The position numbers were made by a program, and so were the translations under genes. From Parabacteroides faecalis (GTDB lineage Bacteria; Bacteroidota; Bacteroidia; Bacteroidales; Tannerellaceae): a DNA stretch of 63,281 nt. The notes under the pieces were generated by a model that was not told the origin of the DNA, made no database searches, and saw only the letters and a program-made list of their open reading frames with translations. The stretch is from positions 1-63,281 of the forward strand of contig NZ_JAKZMM010000025.1 of assembly GCF_022809355.1 (NCBI RefSeq). Reading direction: 5' to 3'. Shown here one piece after another: positions 53,701 through 62,089 of the stretch (positions are counted from its first letter, which is position 1; each line of letters starts with the position of its first letter).

Positions 53701-55388
53701 CAGAAGAGTTTATGAATTCCTTCGTTTACTATCAAAGCGGCATTAATGATAGTATTGAAGGAACAATGCAGATTACAGATTTGCCGTTAGTCATGCTGAA
53801 TCCTTTTATTCCGGATGATATGGCTTCTTTGAAAGGTAAGTTGTTGGGTGAAATGAATATATCCGGAACAAGTCAGGCTCCCGATATTCGGGGATTTATG
53901 CAATTGGATTCGGCAAGTATGTTTGTTACGGCAGCCAATACGACATTGAAGTTTGATCCGCGTCAGATCGTTGTGGGTGATAATCGTATCCATTTTAATA
54001 AGTATCAGATTCTGGCGACCGGACAGAATCCGTTTGTCATAGATGGAACTGTTAATTTCTCCGATCCTTCGAATATGATTGCCGATATGACAATGACTGC
54101 CCAAAATATGCAGTTGCTCAATACAAAGCGGAATAAAGAAAGTCTGGTGTACGGTAAAATGTATGTCAACTTGAATTCAACGATAAAAGGACCGCTGAAC
54201 TCTTTGATCATGCGAGGTGATTTGCATTTGTTGGGTGGAACAAATGTGACGTATGTATTGAAAGATTCTCCATTGACGGTACAAGACCGGTTATCGGGTT
54301 TGGTAACATTCACTTCGTTTGAAGAAGATACTATTTTAGGAAAGAGACCGCGGGTTTCGGCATTGCCATTGGGTGGAATGGATATGTTGATGACAATCCA
54401 TATTGATCAGGCAGTACAGATTAATGCTGATTTAACTCCCGATCAATCCAGTCATGTGAATCTGGAAGGAGGAGGCGATCTTTCTTTTCAGTATACACCG
54501 ATGGGTGATATGATTCTGAATGGGCGTTATACATTAAGTAGTGGAACGATCAAGTACTCGCTTCCTGTCATTCCGTTGAAAGAGTTTAATGTGCAGAACG
54601 GAAGTTATATTCAATGGAGTGGTGATCCTATGGATCCTAGTATGAATATAACGGCAACGGAGAGGATTCGGACTTCAGCAGCCTTGGATGATGGTAGTTC
54701 TCGGATGGTAAACTTTGATGTAGGAATCCAATTGACACAACGATTAGAGAATCTAGGATTAAAGTTTATCTTGGATGCTCCTGAAGATGCGGCCATACAG
54801 GAACAGTTAGCACGGATGGGTGAAGAAGAGAAGGCTAAACAGGCTGTTAGTATGTTGGTAACAGGTATGTATTTGGCGGGTAGTTCAACTACAGGGAAAG
54901 CAAATCTGAATATGGGTGCAGCATTGAATAGTTTCTTGCAGAGTGAAATCAATAATATTGTCGGAAGTGCTGCCAAGTCATTAGATATTAACTTCGGTAT
55001 GGAAAGTTATGATACCAATGGTGATGGAACCAAACGGACTGATTATTCTTTCCGCTTTGCCAAACGTTTCTATAACGACCGGATTCGGATTGTGTTGGGT
55101 GGACGAATTTCTACCGGAGAGGACATTAATCAGGGACAGGCTCAGCCGTTTATCGATAATGTATCTATCGAATACCGCCTTGATCCGAGTGGAACACGTT
55201 ATGTCAAACTTTTCCATAATAAAGACTATGAGAGTTTGTTGGAAGGCGAATTAACGGAGACGGGTGCCGGTATTGTTTTGCATAAGAAGATGCAATATAT
55301 GCGGGAACTGTTTATTTTCAAGAGAAACAAGACAAAACCTCAGAAAGAGGAAAACAACAAGGAGAAAACAAAAGAAGATGAAAACTAA
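50742..55388 (+). CDS. tamB: TamB-like translocation and assembly module
   Basis: 1548 residues. One N-terminal membrane anchor (about residues 8-28) precedes a very long repetitive beta structure expected to form a taco-shaped, hydrophobic-groove bridge across the periplasm. The C-terminal DUF490 region (about 1080-1500; for example LGGTNVTYVLKDSPLTVQDR near 1164 and NLGLKFILDAPEDAAIQEQL near 1335) is the conserved part. A Lys/Glu tail ends the protein. AsmA/TamB proteins move lipids or help outer-membrane protein assembly. It overlaps the BamA-family gene by 11 bp. A -7 element TATATTTG is at 50713-50720. Confidence 0.9.
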   Translation: MNVWVKRICIFCLIPIILAIILSILLYIPAFQNFAVRQATYYASKSTGMHIGIERIRLSFPIQLNIHGIEVIQDSVPADTLFMLEDLNISIRPIPLLSKELLVESVGLKNLRVNTGNLIDGIEVKGFIGDFLARADRISLATEKGTLNNLALSDATVTVFMTEPTTPPDTTASAPVNWLLKLEKIDLTRVALALQMPGDSLRMSGFITEARLRGGEIDLKNASYLADKFTYVGSALNYDTGEAAPLKGLDPSHIALSDIEIDLSSLLYAGQTVRADINKLVAKERSGLEIKRFEGQIKGNQASLEIPKLVLETLHSEAELKGNIPYAAFAKKPKDRMDVTFWADLGKQDIVTLAGELPEEVIRAYPDTSLRIQAEAKGNLAALELNKLDAQLPGAFSIRTQGKGSSLQNEKQRDGEVELKLFTDNLDFLLDFLPEESRSNYRIPKRMMLSGNVRLAGQKYAGSLLLREGQGKIQLKSLFDAHENRFKASFEIDSLEPNHFMPNDSLYWMTASIQAEGQGTNAFDSLTWVNLDGKIGDLRYGSSSISDITIKGSLKDNFAILDLNSRYPLAEMDVTLNATLKKNWIQAMLIADMQHLDLYGFHLMDKPFSTSFQLFAEAETDMKDHHQADLTLGNWEIVTETTKVKPKTLILKARTETDSTFVSFHAGDLAIRLQGNKGLNGLSENFGVISKEIDRQMAQDSIVRLALLRPMLPELQLKVTAQKDNPIYNFMNMYSLNFQQLELNMNTSPEKGIQVDGGVYKLLRDTFLLDTIKMRLWQDTVGIFYEAGVVKNKFKKQAPFSAMLSGKLLTGYADALLKFTNEKGKTGILLGGSVQKEDEGGVRLHFFPYEPILAFNPFTLNEDNYILIRNEKDISADFLLKGRQNAFLQIDTHPVDSGLNEIHAALGQVDLHEISKGFSAYMPELEGLLNADFQYMPSDSSYTMTGGISIDSLHYEKKRVGDLLLSAVYLPVSDKEHQVDIHAFRDTEEFMNSFVYYQSGINDSIEGTMQITDLPLVMLNPFIPDDMASLKGKLLGEMNISGTSQAPDIRGFMQLDSASMFVTAANTTLKFDPRQIVVGDNRIHFNKYQILATGQNPFVIDGTVNFSDPSNMIADMTMTAQNMQLLNTKRNKESLVYGKMYVNLNSTIKGPLNSLIMRGDLHLLGGTNVTYVLKDSPLTVQDRLSGLVTFTSFEEDTILGKRPRVSALPLGGMDMLMTIHIDQAVQINADLTPDQSSHVNLEGGGDLSFQYTPMGDMILNGRYTLSSGTIKYSLPVIPLKEFNVQNGSYIQWSGDPMDPSMNITATERIRTSAALDDGSSRMVNFDVGIQLTQRLENLGLKFILDAPEDAAIQEQLARMGEEEKAKQAVSMLVTGMYLAGSSTTGKANLNMGAALNSFLQSEINNIVGSAAKSLDINFGMESYDTNGDGTKRTDYSFRFAKRFYNDRIRIVLGGRISTGEDINQGQAQPFIDNVSIEYRLDPSGTRYVKLFHNKDYESLLEGELTETGAGIVLHKKMQYMRELFIFKRNKTKPQKEENNKEKTKEDEN

Positions 55389-57696
55389 CTTGTGGATAAT
55401 ATATATCGGCCTGATCTTTCTATCTTTGGTTTCATGCTCGGTTACGAAGCATCTGCCGGAAGATGAAGTTCTCTATACGGGTATTCGAAAGATCGAGATC
55501 ATGGATCGGGATTCGACTCCTGAAGGTGACGTTACACTTGAGGAAGTCGAGGCTGCTTTGAGTTATCCTCCCAACAATGCGTTGCTGGGAAGTTCGTCTG
55601 TCCGTATTCCTTTCCCTTTTGGTTTGTGGATGTATAATGCATTGGTTAATAAGAAAGGGAAAGTTGGGCAATGGCTTTTCCGTAAACTGGCAGCCAAGCC
55701 TGTTTATATTACGAATGTCAATCCGGATGTACGAATCAAGGTGGCGGACAACTTATTGAAAGAATATGGATATTTCAATGGAAAGACTTCTTATACACTT
55801 GTTCCAAATCCGAAGGATCCGAAGCAGGCGAAGATCGATTATCAGATAAGTATGAAAGATCCTTATACGTATGATAGTATCCAATATGCACAACGTCGTC
55901 ATCGGACGGATACAATTGTTATGGCAAATGCAACCCGTTCGCTGTTGAAGAAAGGAGATAACTTTAGTGTTACAGTATTGGAAGCCGAGCGTCAGCGTAT
56001 CAGTACTTTATTGCGTGATAACGGATATTATTATTTCCGTCCGGAATATATCACTTATCAAGCCGATACGGTACGAACTCCTGGAAAAGTATCCTTGAAG
56101 GTCGTTTCTTCTAATAACGTACCGAGGGAAGCTTTACGCCCTTGGAACATTGGTAACATAACCGTGGCACTGAATGGTTATAATAACGAGCTGCCAACGG
56201 ATACGCTGCTTTATAAAGATTTGACGATTCTGTATGAGGAAAAGTTACGGGTTCGTCCGGCTGTGCTTTACCGGAAACTGACGTTTAAACCCGGTGAACG
56301 TTATTCTAATACCAAGCAGATGGAAACTCAAACGGCTCTTTCTCGCTTGGGTATTTTTAAGTATGCGGAGATGCAATATATGCCACAAGACACAACTCGT
56401 CGTTGTAAAACCCTCGATCTGCGAATTAATACAGCGTATGATTTGCCATTGGATGGAGAGTTGGAATTTAATGTTACGACCAAAAGTAATGATCAGACGG
56501 GTCCGGGAGCTATCTTTAGTATGACCAAACGGAATGTATTTGGTGGAGGTGAATCTTGGGGTGTTCAATTGAAGGGTTCGTACGAATGGCAGACCGGTAA
56601 TCGAGTAGATGGCGCCTCTTCTCTGATGAATAGTTATGAAATGGGATTGAGCAGTACTTTGACTTTGCCTCATCTGCTTTTCCCGGGTTATTTGGAACGT
56701 AATTTGAAGTATCCGTCAAGTACTACATTCCGTATCTATACGGATCAAATGAATCGGGCCAAGTTCTTCAAGATGCTTTCTTTTGGAGGAAGTGCTACAC
56801 TTGACTTTCAAAGCTCGGCTACCAGTCATCATTCAGTAACGCCATTTAAGTTGACATATAATAAATTGCAACATACAACTGCAACTTTCGATTCGATTAC
56901 GAATGCCAACAAGGCTCTTTATCTGAGTTTAAAGGATCAGTTTATTCCGGCGATGAGTTATACATATACATATGATGACTCTCCGCTTCAAGAGAAGAAG
57001 CATCATTTGTGGTGGCAATCGTCAGTTACCCAGTCCGGAAATATATTGAGTGGCTTTTATGCTTTGGCAGGGAAAAGCTTTAAAGAGGAAAACAAGAATT
57101 TCTTGGGTAATGTCTTTTCTCAGTTTGTAAAAGTCAGTTCGGAAATTCGTTATGACTATCTGCTGAAAAAGAATCATCATCTGGTTGGTCGTTTGTTGGT
57201 TGGTGCCATTTATGGTTATGGTAATGCCGAGAATCACTCAACGCCATATAGTGAACAATTTTATATTGGTGGAGCAAACAGTATTCGTGCATTTACGATT
57301 CGTAGTATTGGTCCGGGACGTTTTGTTCCGAATCCCGACAATAAATATGGATATATCGACCAGACAGGAGATCTTAAGTTAGAGGCAAATTTGGAATACC
57401 GTTTCCCGATCTTTGGTGATTTACACGGAGCTGCTTTCTTGGATGCCGGTAATATTTGGTTGATCCATGAAGATCCTAACCGTCCTGGCGCACAATTGAA
57501 ATGGGGAAGCTTCATCAAAGATCTGGCCTTGGGAACTGGAGTAGGTGTTCGTTATGATCTTGATTTTATTGTCGTCCGCGTTGATTGTGGTATTGGTTTG
57601 CATGTCCCTTACGATACTGGAAAGAAAGGTTATTACAACATTCCTAAGTTTAAAGACGGACTCGGTTTACATTTGGCTATCGGCTATCCGTTCTAA
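55378..57696 (+). CDS. BamA/TamA-family outer-membrane lipoprotein (TamL-like)
   Basis: 772 residues from the ATG at 55378, inside the tamB end. It has a lipoprotein signal peptide with lipobox LVSC near residue 19, unusual for BamA relatives but typical of the Bacteroidetes TamL group. Periplasmic POTRA-like domains (about 30-420) are followed by a sixteen-strand barrel; EQFYIGGANSIRAFTIRSIG near residue 628 carries the family's conserved loop-6 segment with the R-x-F motif, here RAF, and the chain ends HLAIGYPF. Coupled translation with tamB indicates they work as one complex linking the two membranes. Confidence 0.9.
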   Translation: MKTNLWIIYIGLIFLSLVSCSVTKHLPEDEVLYTGIRKIEIMDRDSTPEGDVTLEEVEAALSYPPNNALLGSSSVRIPFPFGLWMYNALVNKKGKVGQWLFRKLAAKPVYITNVNPDVRIKVADNLLKEYGYFNGKTSYTLVPNPKDPKQAKIDYQISMKDPYTYDSIQYAQRRHRTDTIVMANATRSLLKKGDNFSVTVLEAERQRISTLLRDNGYYYFRPEYITYQADTVRTPGKVSLKVVSSNNVPREALRPWNIGNITVALNGYNNELPTDTLLYKDLTILYEEKLRVRPAVLYRKLTFKPGERYSNTKQMETQTALSRLGIFKYAEMQYMPQDTTRRCKTLDLRINTAYDLPLDGELEFNVTTKSNDQTGPGAIFSMTKRNVFGGGESWGVQLKGSYEWQTGNRVDGASSLMNSYEMGLSSTLTLPHLLFPGYLERNLKYPSSTTFRIYTDQMNRAKFFKMLSFGGSATLDFQSSATSHHSVTPFKLTYNKLQHTTATFDSITNANKALYLSLKDQFIPAMSYTYTYDDSPLQEKKHHLWWQSSVTQSGNILSGFYALAGKSFKEENKNFLGNVFSQFVKVSSEIRYDYLLKKNHHLVGRLLVGAIYGYGNAENHSTPYSEQFYIGGANSIRAFTIRSIGPGRFVPNPDNKYGYIDQTGDLKLEANLEYRFPIFGDLHGAAFLDAGNIWLIHEDPNRPGAQLKWGSFIKDLALGTGVGVRYDLDFIVVRVDCGIGLHVPYDTGKKGYYNIPKFKDGLGLHLAIGYPF

Positions 57697-57720
57697 ATGT
57701 TTTTGGAAGCTCACAAAAAG

Positions 57721-57759
57721 AAAAGAGAAGGAATTTCTATTTCAAACTCCTTCTCTTTT
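57721..57759. terminator. Bidirectional terminator between tamL and the acyltransferase gene
   Basis: AAAAGAGAAGGA (57721-57732) pairs perfectly with TCCTTCTCTTTT (57748-57759); the A- and T-ends let it serve both convergent genes. Confidence 0.8.
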
Positions 57760-57777
57760 CGTAGATCTATTCTTTTG

Positions 57778-58941
57778 TCAGTCATTTAATGCCAGAAAGT
57801 TCTTCAGTGGATTGGCATACATTTCGAGGATTTTCTTCCGCAGGAAATTCTCATCTTTATTGGGGATGACAATCTTGTCGAGCTGCTTCTGTAAATATTC
57901 TTCAAATGCTTTCTTGTCTTTCAGTCCGTAATGATCAGAGAATCGGCGTGTGCCGCTTAACAGATCATAAGCTACATAATTATTCGGATAGAAACGATAA
58001 TGACGATAAATTTCTTTATCAATGATGGATGCAACAGCGGCAAACAATTCGTTCCGGTCCATGTTCGGATCTAACTGATCTAACTGATCATTGATTAGCT
58101 GACTGATTGTGAAATGAACGCGACCTTTATTATTTAAGATACCCGTTTCCATATTCAGCAAATCATCTCGCTGCGTCTTATGATATTCCGGATTATCCCG
58201 TTTCAGTTGAAATTCTTGTGCTTTCAGGTAATCGCAAGGATCAAATTCATAAGAAATAGCTACAGGAACAATATTTAATGATTTCAGGTTGCCGATAATA
58301 TCTTTCCCGCCAGCCATGCAGAGCATTTTCAGCACACTGGGTTGGGTACGGTCGTTCGAATCTTTTGCACGGCCTTCCCGTTGGGCAATCCAGATAGATT
58401 CTTTGGTGTCTTTGATGGTATGATTAATGTAGGCAGAAAGTGTACCACTTACTTCCAACATTTGGCGGACAGAGACTCCTCGTTTGACAATAAAGCTGTT
58501 GTTTAACCGAACGAACGTTTTAATCCATGGACGAATCAGCAGATTATCTCCGATGGCTACTTGTGTCATTCCATAACCTACATCATACAACATGACATTC
58601 AAGAAAGACGCATCCAGTACGATATCACGGTGATTAGAAATAAACGTACAAGCCGGTTTTCCTTCTGGCAGACGGCTACGACCCGAAATGGTTAACGAAA
58701 AGGTCGTCTTTTTAGCCACTGTCATGACAGCATCATACGCCAAGGTTGACTTAAACTGTTCTTTCGTCTTGCAAGCTCGCATGGCGGTACTCAACTGGTC
58801 CCAATCTAAATCAGGTTTGACATACCGGAGCGCGTGCCTAAACTCTTCCGAAGCCAGCAGCTCTTCTATGGCCGCTTGTACTTCATCCTGGTTGAGAGGG
58901 CGAATATCCTCAAAATTTGGAGAAACTGTTCCTGTATCCAT
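57778..58941 (-). CDS. PlsC/GPAT-like phospholipid acyltransferase
   Basis: 387 residues, no signal peptide. The acyltransferase core is in the middle: FISNHRDIVLDASFLNVMLY near residue 134, FVRLNNSFIVKRGVSV near 172, IWIAQREGRAKDS near 205 and VPVAISYEFDPCDYLKA near 245, the four block order of glycerolipid acyltransferases. The catalytic His and second Asp are separated by five residues (H-RDIVL-D) rather than the usual four, with another Asp two after the His. It is last in the PASTA-rluD-ddl operon (5-bp gap after ddl). It likely acylates a glycerolipid at the inner membrane. Confidence 0.78.
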   Translation of the reverse strand: MDTGTVSPNFEDIRPLNQDEVQAAIEELLASEEFRHALRYVKPDLDWDQLSTAMRACKTKEQFKSTLAYDAVMTVAKKTTFSLTISGRSRLPEGKPACTFISNHRDIVLDASFLNVMLYDVGYGMTQVAIGDNLLIRPWIKTFVRLNNSFIVKRGVSVRQMLEVSGTLSAYINHTIKDTKESIWIAQREGRAKDSNDRTQPSVLKMLCMAGGKDIIGNLKSLNIVPVAISYEFDPCDYLKAQEFQLKRDNPEYHKTQRDDLLNMETGILNNKGRVHFTISQLINDQLDQLDPNMDRNELFAAVASIIDKEIYRHYRFYPNNYVAYDLLSGTRRFSDHYGLKDKKAFEEYLQKQLDKIVIPNKDENFLRKKILEMYANPLKNFLALND

Positions 58942-58946
58942 ATCCT

Positions 58947-59924
58947 TTAGTTTATCTCGTTTTCTATTATATCATTCATCACGTCGGTAATATTTAGTCC
59001 GGCAGCCCTTACTTGTTGAGGAATGAAGCTGGTACCCGTCATACCCGGTGTTGTGTTGATTTCGAGCAGACAAGGTTCGCCGTCTGCCGGAATGATGTAA
59101 TCTACACGGATCAATCCTTTGGCTCCTAACAGATCATAAATTCGCGACGTTTCACTTTGTACCTTCTTTGTCCATTCCGGAGAGATACGTGCCGGAGTTA
59201 TTTCTTGTACCTGACCATTGTATTTGGCATCGAAATCAAAGAATTCGTTTGATGTTACAACTTCCGTAACAGGGAAAACTACTTCTTTGCCTTTTACTTT
59301 GTAGCATCCGCAAGTAACTTCTGTTCCTTCAATGAAGCTTTCAATTACGACTTCCTTTCCTTCGGCGAAGGCTTTGTCGATAGCGGCTGGTAAAGCCGAT
59401 ATTTCCTTTACTTTGGTTACTCCGAAGCTGCTGCCTCCGTCATTAGGCTTAACGAATACCGGAAGACCTAACTTAGCTTCTACTTCTTCGGCTGTGATGT
59501 TTTCGCCATGCATGAGGCGGATTGATTTTGCAATCCGTACACCGAAATTATTCAGGTAATGATTACATACATACTTGTTGAATGTCAATGCGCTCACTAA
59601 CATTCCACAAGAAGAATACGGCAGTCCGATCAAGTCGAAATAACCTTGTAATCGTCCGTCCTCGCCCGGAGTTCCATGGATGGTGATATAAGCAAAATCA
59701 AAGCGTTTCTTTTCACCATTTTCAAAGAAGCTGAAATCATTTTTATCAATTGGCGTGTGTTCGCCGTTCGGCAAGCGGACTGACCATTCGTCTTTCTTTA
59801 CGATGGCAATATATAAATTATATTTGTCTTTATCAATAAAAGAATAGATTCCTTCCGCACTTTTCAAAGAAATCACAATTTCAGAAGAGTCTCCTCCTGC
59901 TACAATAGCAATATTCTTTTTCAT
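58947..59924 (-). CDS. ddl: D-alanine--D-alanine ligase
   Basis: 325 residues, ATP-grasp enzyme that makes the D-Ala-D-Ala terminus of the peptidoglycan stem. It opens KKNIAIVAGGDSSEIVISLK; ATP-binding FVKPNDGGSSFGVTKV is near residue 156, the substrate/metal region EVTCGCYKVKGKEVVFPVTE near 207, and the final LLEINTTPGMTGTSFIPQQ near 288 has the metal glutamate and asparagine. The start overlaps the rluD stop by 4 bp (ATGA), showing coupling. Confidence 0.95.
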   Translation of the reverse strand: MKKNIAIVAGGDSSEIVISLKSAEGIYSFIDKDKYNLYIAIVKKDEWSVRLPNGEHTPIDKNDFSFFENGEKKRFDFAYITIHGTPGEDGRLQGYFDLIGLPYSSCGMLVSALTFNKYVCNHYLNNFGVRIAKSIRLMHGENITAEEVEAKLGLPVFVKPNDGGSSFGVTKVKEISALPAAIDKAFAEGKEVVIESFIEGTEVTCGCYKVKGKEVVFPVTEVVTSNEFFDFDAKYNGQVQEITPARISPEWTKKVQSETSRIYDLLGAKGLIRVDYIIPADGEPCLLEINTTPGMTGTSFIPQQVRAAGLNITDVMNDIIENEIN

Positions 59925-61027
59925 AACTCTAAGTCTTTAGTTGTTGCATATATGCGCCATTTGTCAATCAGTTCTTGCATGTCTGCAGGAATTTCTGAAT
60001 CGAAAAAGAGTTCTTTACCAGTTGAAGGATGCACAAATCCCAATGTCTTGGCATGTAAAGCCTGACGAGGACAAATGGTGAAACAATTCTGCACAAATTG
60101 TTTGTATTTAGAAAATGTTGTTCCTTTTAATATTTCGTGTCCGCCATATCGCTCATCGTTGAAGAGAGTATGACCAATATGTTTCATATGTACGCGGATC
60201 TGATGGGTACGACCTGTTTCCAGCCGGCATTCTACCAGCGTGACATAGCCTAGTCGTTCTAATACCCGATAATGAGTGACGGCATGTTTTCCTTGATCTC
60301 CTTCCGGGAAAACCGTCATCTGCAACCTGTCTTTGGGACTTCGTCCGATATTCCCGACCACTGTTCCTTCATCTTCTTGGAATTGTCCCCACACGACAGC
60401 CCGATAACAGCGTTTTGTTGTGTGATGATAGAACTGTAATCCCAAATTGCTTTTGGCTTCCGGTGTTTTTGCTATCACTAATAATCCGGAAGTGTCTTTA
60501 TCGATACGGTGAACCAATCCTAATCGGGGATCAGAAGGGTCGAAGTGTTGTTCATCTCGCAGATAGTAGGCAATGGCATTCAGTAATGTTCCTGAATAAT
60601 TTCCATGACCCGGATGCACAACCATGCCTGCCGGTTTGTTTACTACCAGCAAGTCTGCATCTTCGTATACAATATTTAAAGGGATGTCTTGAGGGATAAT
60701 TTCTGTTTCCCGGCGTGGACGATCCATTACGATTTGCACCACATCAAACGGCTTAACCCGATAATTACTTTTTACAGGTTGGCCGTTTACCCAAATACAA
60801 CCGGCGTCGGCTGCTAATTGGATTCGGTTGCGTGTCGTCCCTTCTAGGCGGGCTACCAAAAACTTGTCAACGCGTAAGAGCGACTGACCTTTATCGGCCG
60901 TCACTTTAAAATGTTCATACAAACCGGGCGAAATCTCCGGAGAGGTAATGATGGCAGCCGACTCTTCGTCGTCGAGCAACATATCATCTACCTGTTCTTC
61001 ATCTATTTCGTCAATAAAGTCTGCCAT
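59921..61027 (-). CDS. rluD: 23S rRNA pseudouridine synthase, RluD-like (RluA family)
   Basis: 368 residues from ATG 61027 (MADFIDEIDEEQ), preferred to a TTG start at 61039. An acidic N-terminus is followed by an S4 RNA-binding domain (LLRVDKFLVARLEGTTRNRI near residue 50) and the RluA catalytic domain, with the catalytic aspartate in LVHRIDKDTSGLLVIAKTPE near 182. HVKMHIGHTLF-like text (RVHMKHIGHTLFNDERYGG near 276) is standard. Position-specific activity (RluD versus RluC) is inferred from overall form only. It starts 2 bp after the PASTA gene. Confidence 0.9.
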   Translation of the reverse strand: MADFIDEIDEEQVDDMLLDDEESAAIITSPEISPGLYEHFKVTADKGQSLLRVDKFLVARLEGTTRNRIQLAADAGCIWVNGQPVKSNYRVKPFDVVQIVMDRPRRETEIIPQDIPLNIVYEDADLLVVNKPAGMVVHPGHGNYSGTLLNAIAYYLRDEQHFDPSDPRLGLVHRIDKDTSGLLVIAKTPEAKSNLGLQFYHHTTKRCYRAVVWGQFQEDEGTVVGNIGRSPKDRLQMTVFPEGDQGKHAVTHYRVLERLGYVTLVECRLETGRTHQIRVHMKHIGHTLFNDERYGGHEILKGTTFSKYKQFVQNCFTICPRQALHAKTLGFVHPSTGKELFFDSEIPADMQELIDKWRIYATTKDLEL

Positions 61028-61029
61028 GA

Positions 61030-61659
61030 TTAAAACCAATTTTCTTCTTCGCTATCCAAGGATTCGACCGGAGCCATGTTCAAACTATCCAATGCCAAGG
61101 AGTCTGACTCTTCAAATCCTCCACTAACAACTAATGTAAGGTGGGCATTTAAGGGCACATGCTGGCCTTCATCCAATATTTTCCCGTTCCATTCAACTCC
61201 GATGGCCAAATCTTTATAATCACCTGCTACATATTTTACCTCAATGGCCTTGAAGCCGATAGAAGTAAGTAGGGCATAAGCCTGCCGGAATGAAAGATCC
61301 TGTACTTCAGGAATACGTGCCATCTGGGATGTCTTCGCATTGATGGTGACGAAAACAATACGTCCTTCCTTAACTTTCGAACCCGGTGTCGGCACGATCT
61401 CAACGATAGCTCCCGGATCAACATCTTTGGAAAAAACGGAATCTATAATATTATAGCGAATACCTTTTTCGGCTAGGAATGGAGCCGCTTCTTCTATGGT
61501 CATTCCTTTTACGTCAGGAATGACAACAGCTTCATTGTGACGGGTATATATATCCAGCCATACCAATGTGCCGTAGATTAATCCCCATAAGATTAAAACT
61601 GCCAAAAGCAGACTAATCACAAAAGGATTCTTTAATATCTTAATAAAGCGATTATTCAT
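61030..61659 (-). CDS. Membrane-anchored PASTA-domain protein
   Basis: 209 residues from ATG 61659 (MNNRFIKILKNPFVISLL). One transmembrane helix (about residues 13-36) leads to two clear PASTA repeats outside: VVIPDVKGMTIEEAAPFLAE near 45 and RIPEVQDLSFRQAYALLTSI near 112, followed by a short acidic tail. No kinase domain is attached, unlike PrkC-type proteins. PASTA domains bind peptidoglycan fragments or scaffold cell-wall enzymes, which fits its operon with ddl. A -7 element (minus TACCTTTG, 61695-61688) lies about 29 bp upstream of the start. Confidence 0.88.
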   Translation of the reverse strand: MNNRFIKILKNPFVISLLLAVLILWGLIYGTLVWLDIYTRHNEAVVIPDVKGMTIEEAAPFLAEKGIRYNIIDSVFSKDVDPGAIVEIVPTPGSKVKEGRIVFVTINAKTSQMARIPEVQDLSFRQAYALLTSIGFKAIEVKYVAGDYKDLAIGVEWNGKILDEGQHVPLNAHLTLVVSGGFEESDSLALDSLNMAPVESLDSEEENWF

Positions 61660-61709
61660 ATTTTGATCTTCCTTTTGATACAAAGTTCAAAGGTAGGTAT
61701 AAAAACAAA

Positions 61710-61747
61710 GAAAGTAAAGGCTTTTGATGAAAAAAACCTTTACTTTC
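61710..61747 (-). terminator. Terminator after rpmH
   Basis: GAAAGTAAAGG (61710-61720) pairs perfectly with CCTTTACTTTC (61737-61747); on the minus strand TTTGTTTTT follows, ending the rpmH transcript before the PASTA operon. Confidence 0.85.
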
Positions 61748-61772
61748 CTTATAGCTTTACAAACAGGATTGA

Positions 61773-61925
61773 TTATCCGTTGTATTCGTCAGATACAGTC
61801 AGTTTTGCTCTACCTTTTGCACGACGAGCTGCTAATACACGACGACCGTTAGCGGTAGCCATTCTTGAACGGAATCCGTGTTTGTTCTTTCTTTTTCTGT
61901 TAGATGGTTGGAATGTTCTTTTCAT
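61773..61925 (-). CDS. rpmH: 50S ribosomal protein L34
   Basis: 50 residues, very basic, beginning [20 protein letters not shown] and ending TVSDEYNG. The [19 protein letters not shown] core is the L34 signature. The ATG at 61925 and TAA at 61773 give the usual length plus a short C-terminal extension (LTVSDEYNG). The dnaA/rnpA neighbours seen in many bacteria are absent, as is common in Bacteroidetes. It has its own strong promoter and terminator. Confidence 0.97.
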   Translation of the reverse strand: MKRTFQPSNRKRKNKHGFRSRMATANGRRVLAARRAKGRAKLTVSDEYNG

Positions 61926-61973
61926 TTCTCTATATGATTTTATTTATTATTATTCGCATACTTATTCGGGCTG

Positions 61974-62003
61974 CAAAGATAGGTTCTTTTTTTGAATAAA
62001 CAA
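61974..62003 (-). promoter_or_regulatory. rpmH promoter
   Basis: Minus-strand TTTG (TTG at 62003-62001), a 19-nt spacer and TATCTTTG (61981-61974), about 49 nt before the start codon. The -33 element overlaps an inverted repeat (AATAAACAA with TTGTTTATT, near 61996-62034). Confidence 0.65.
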
Positions 62004-62089
62004 ACAGATGACTGTATTTTATTGTTTATTTATCATCTAAGAACTTTCCAATACGGTCTTCCTCTTCTTATTTTGCAGCTGGCCGACTG

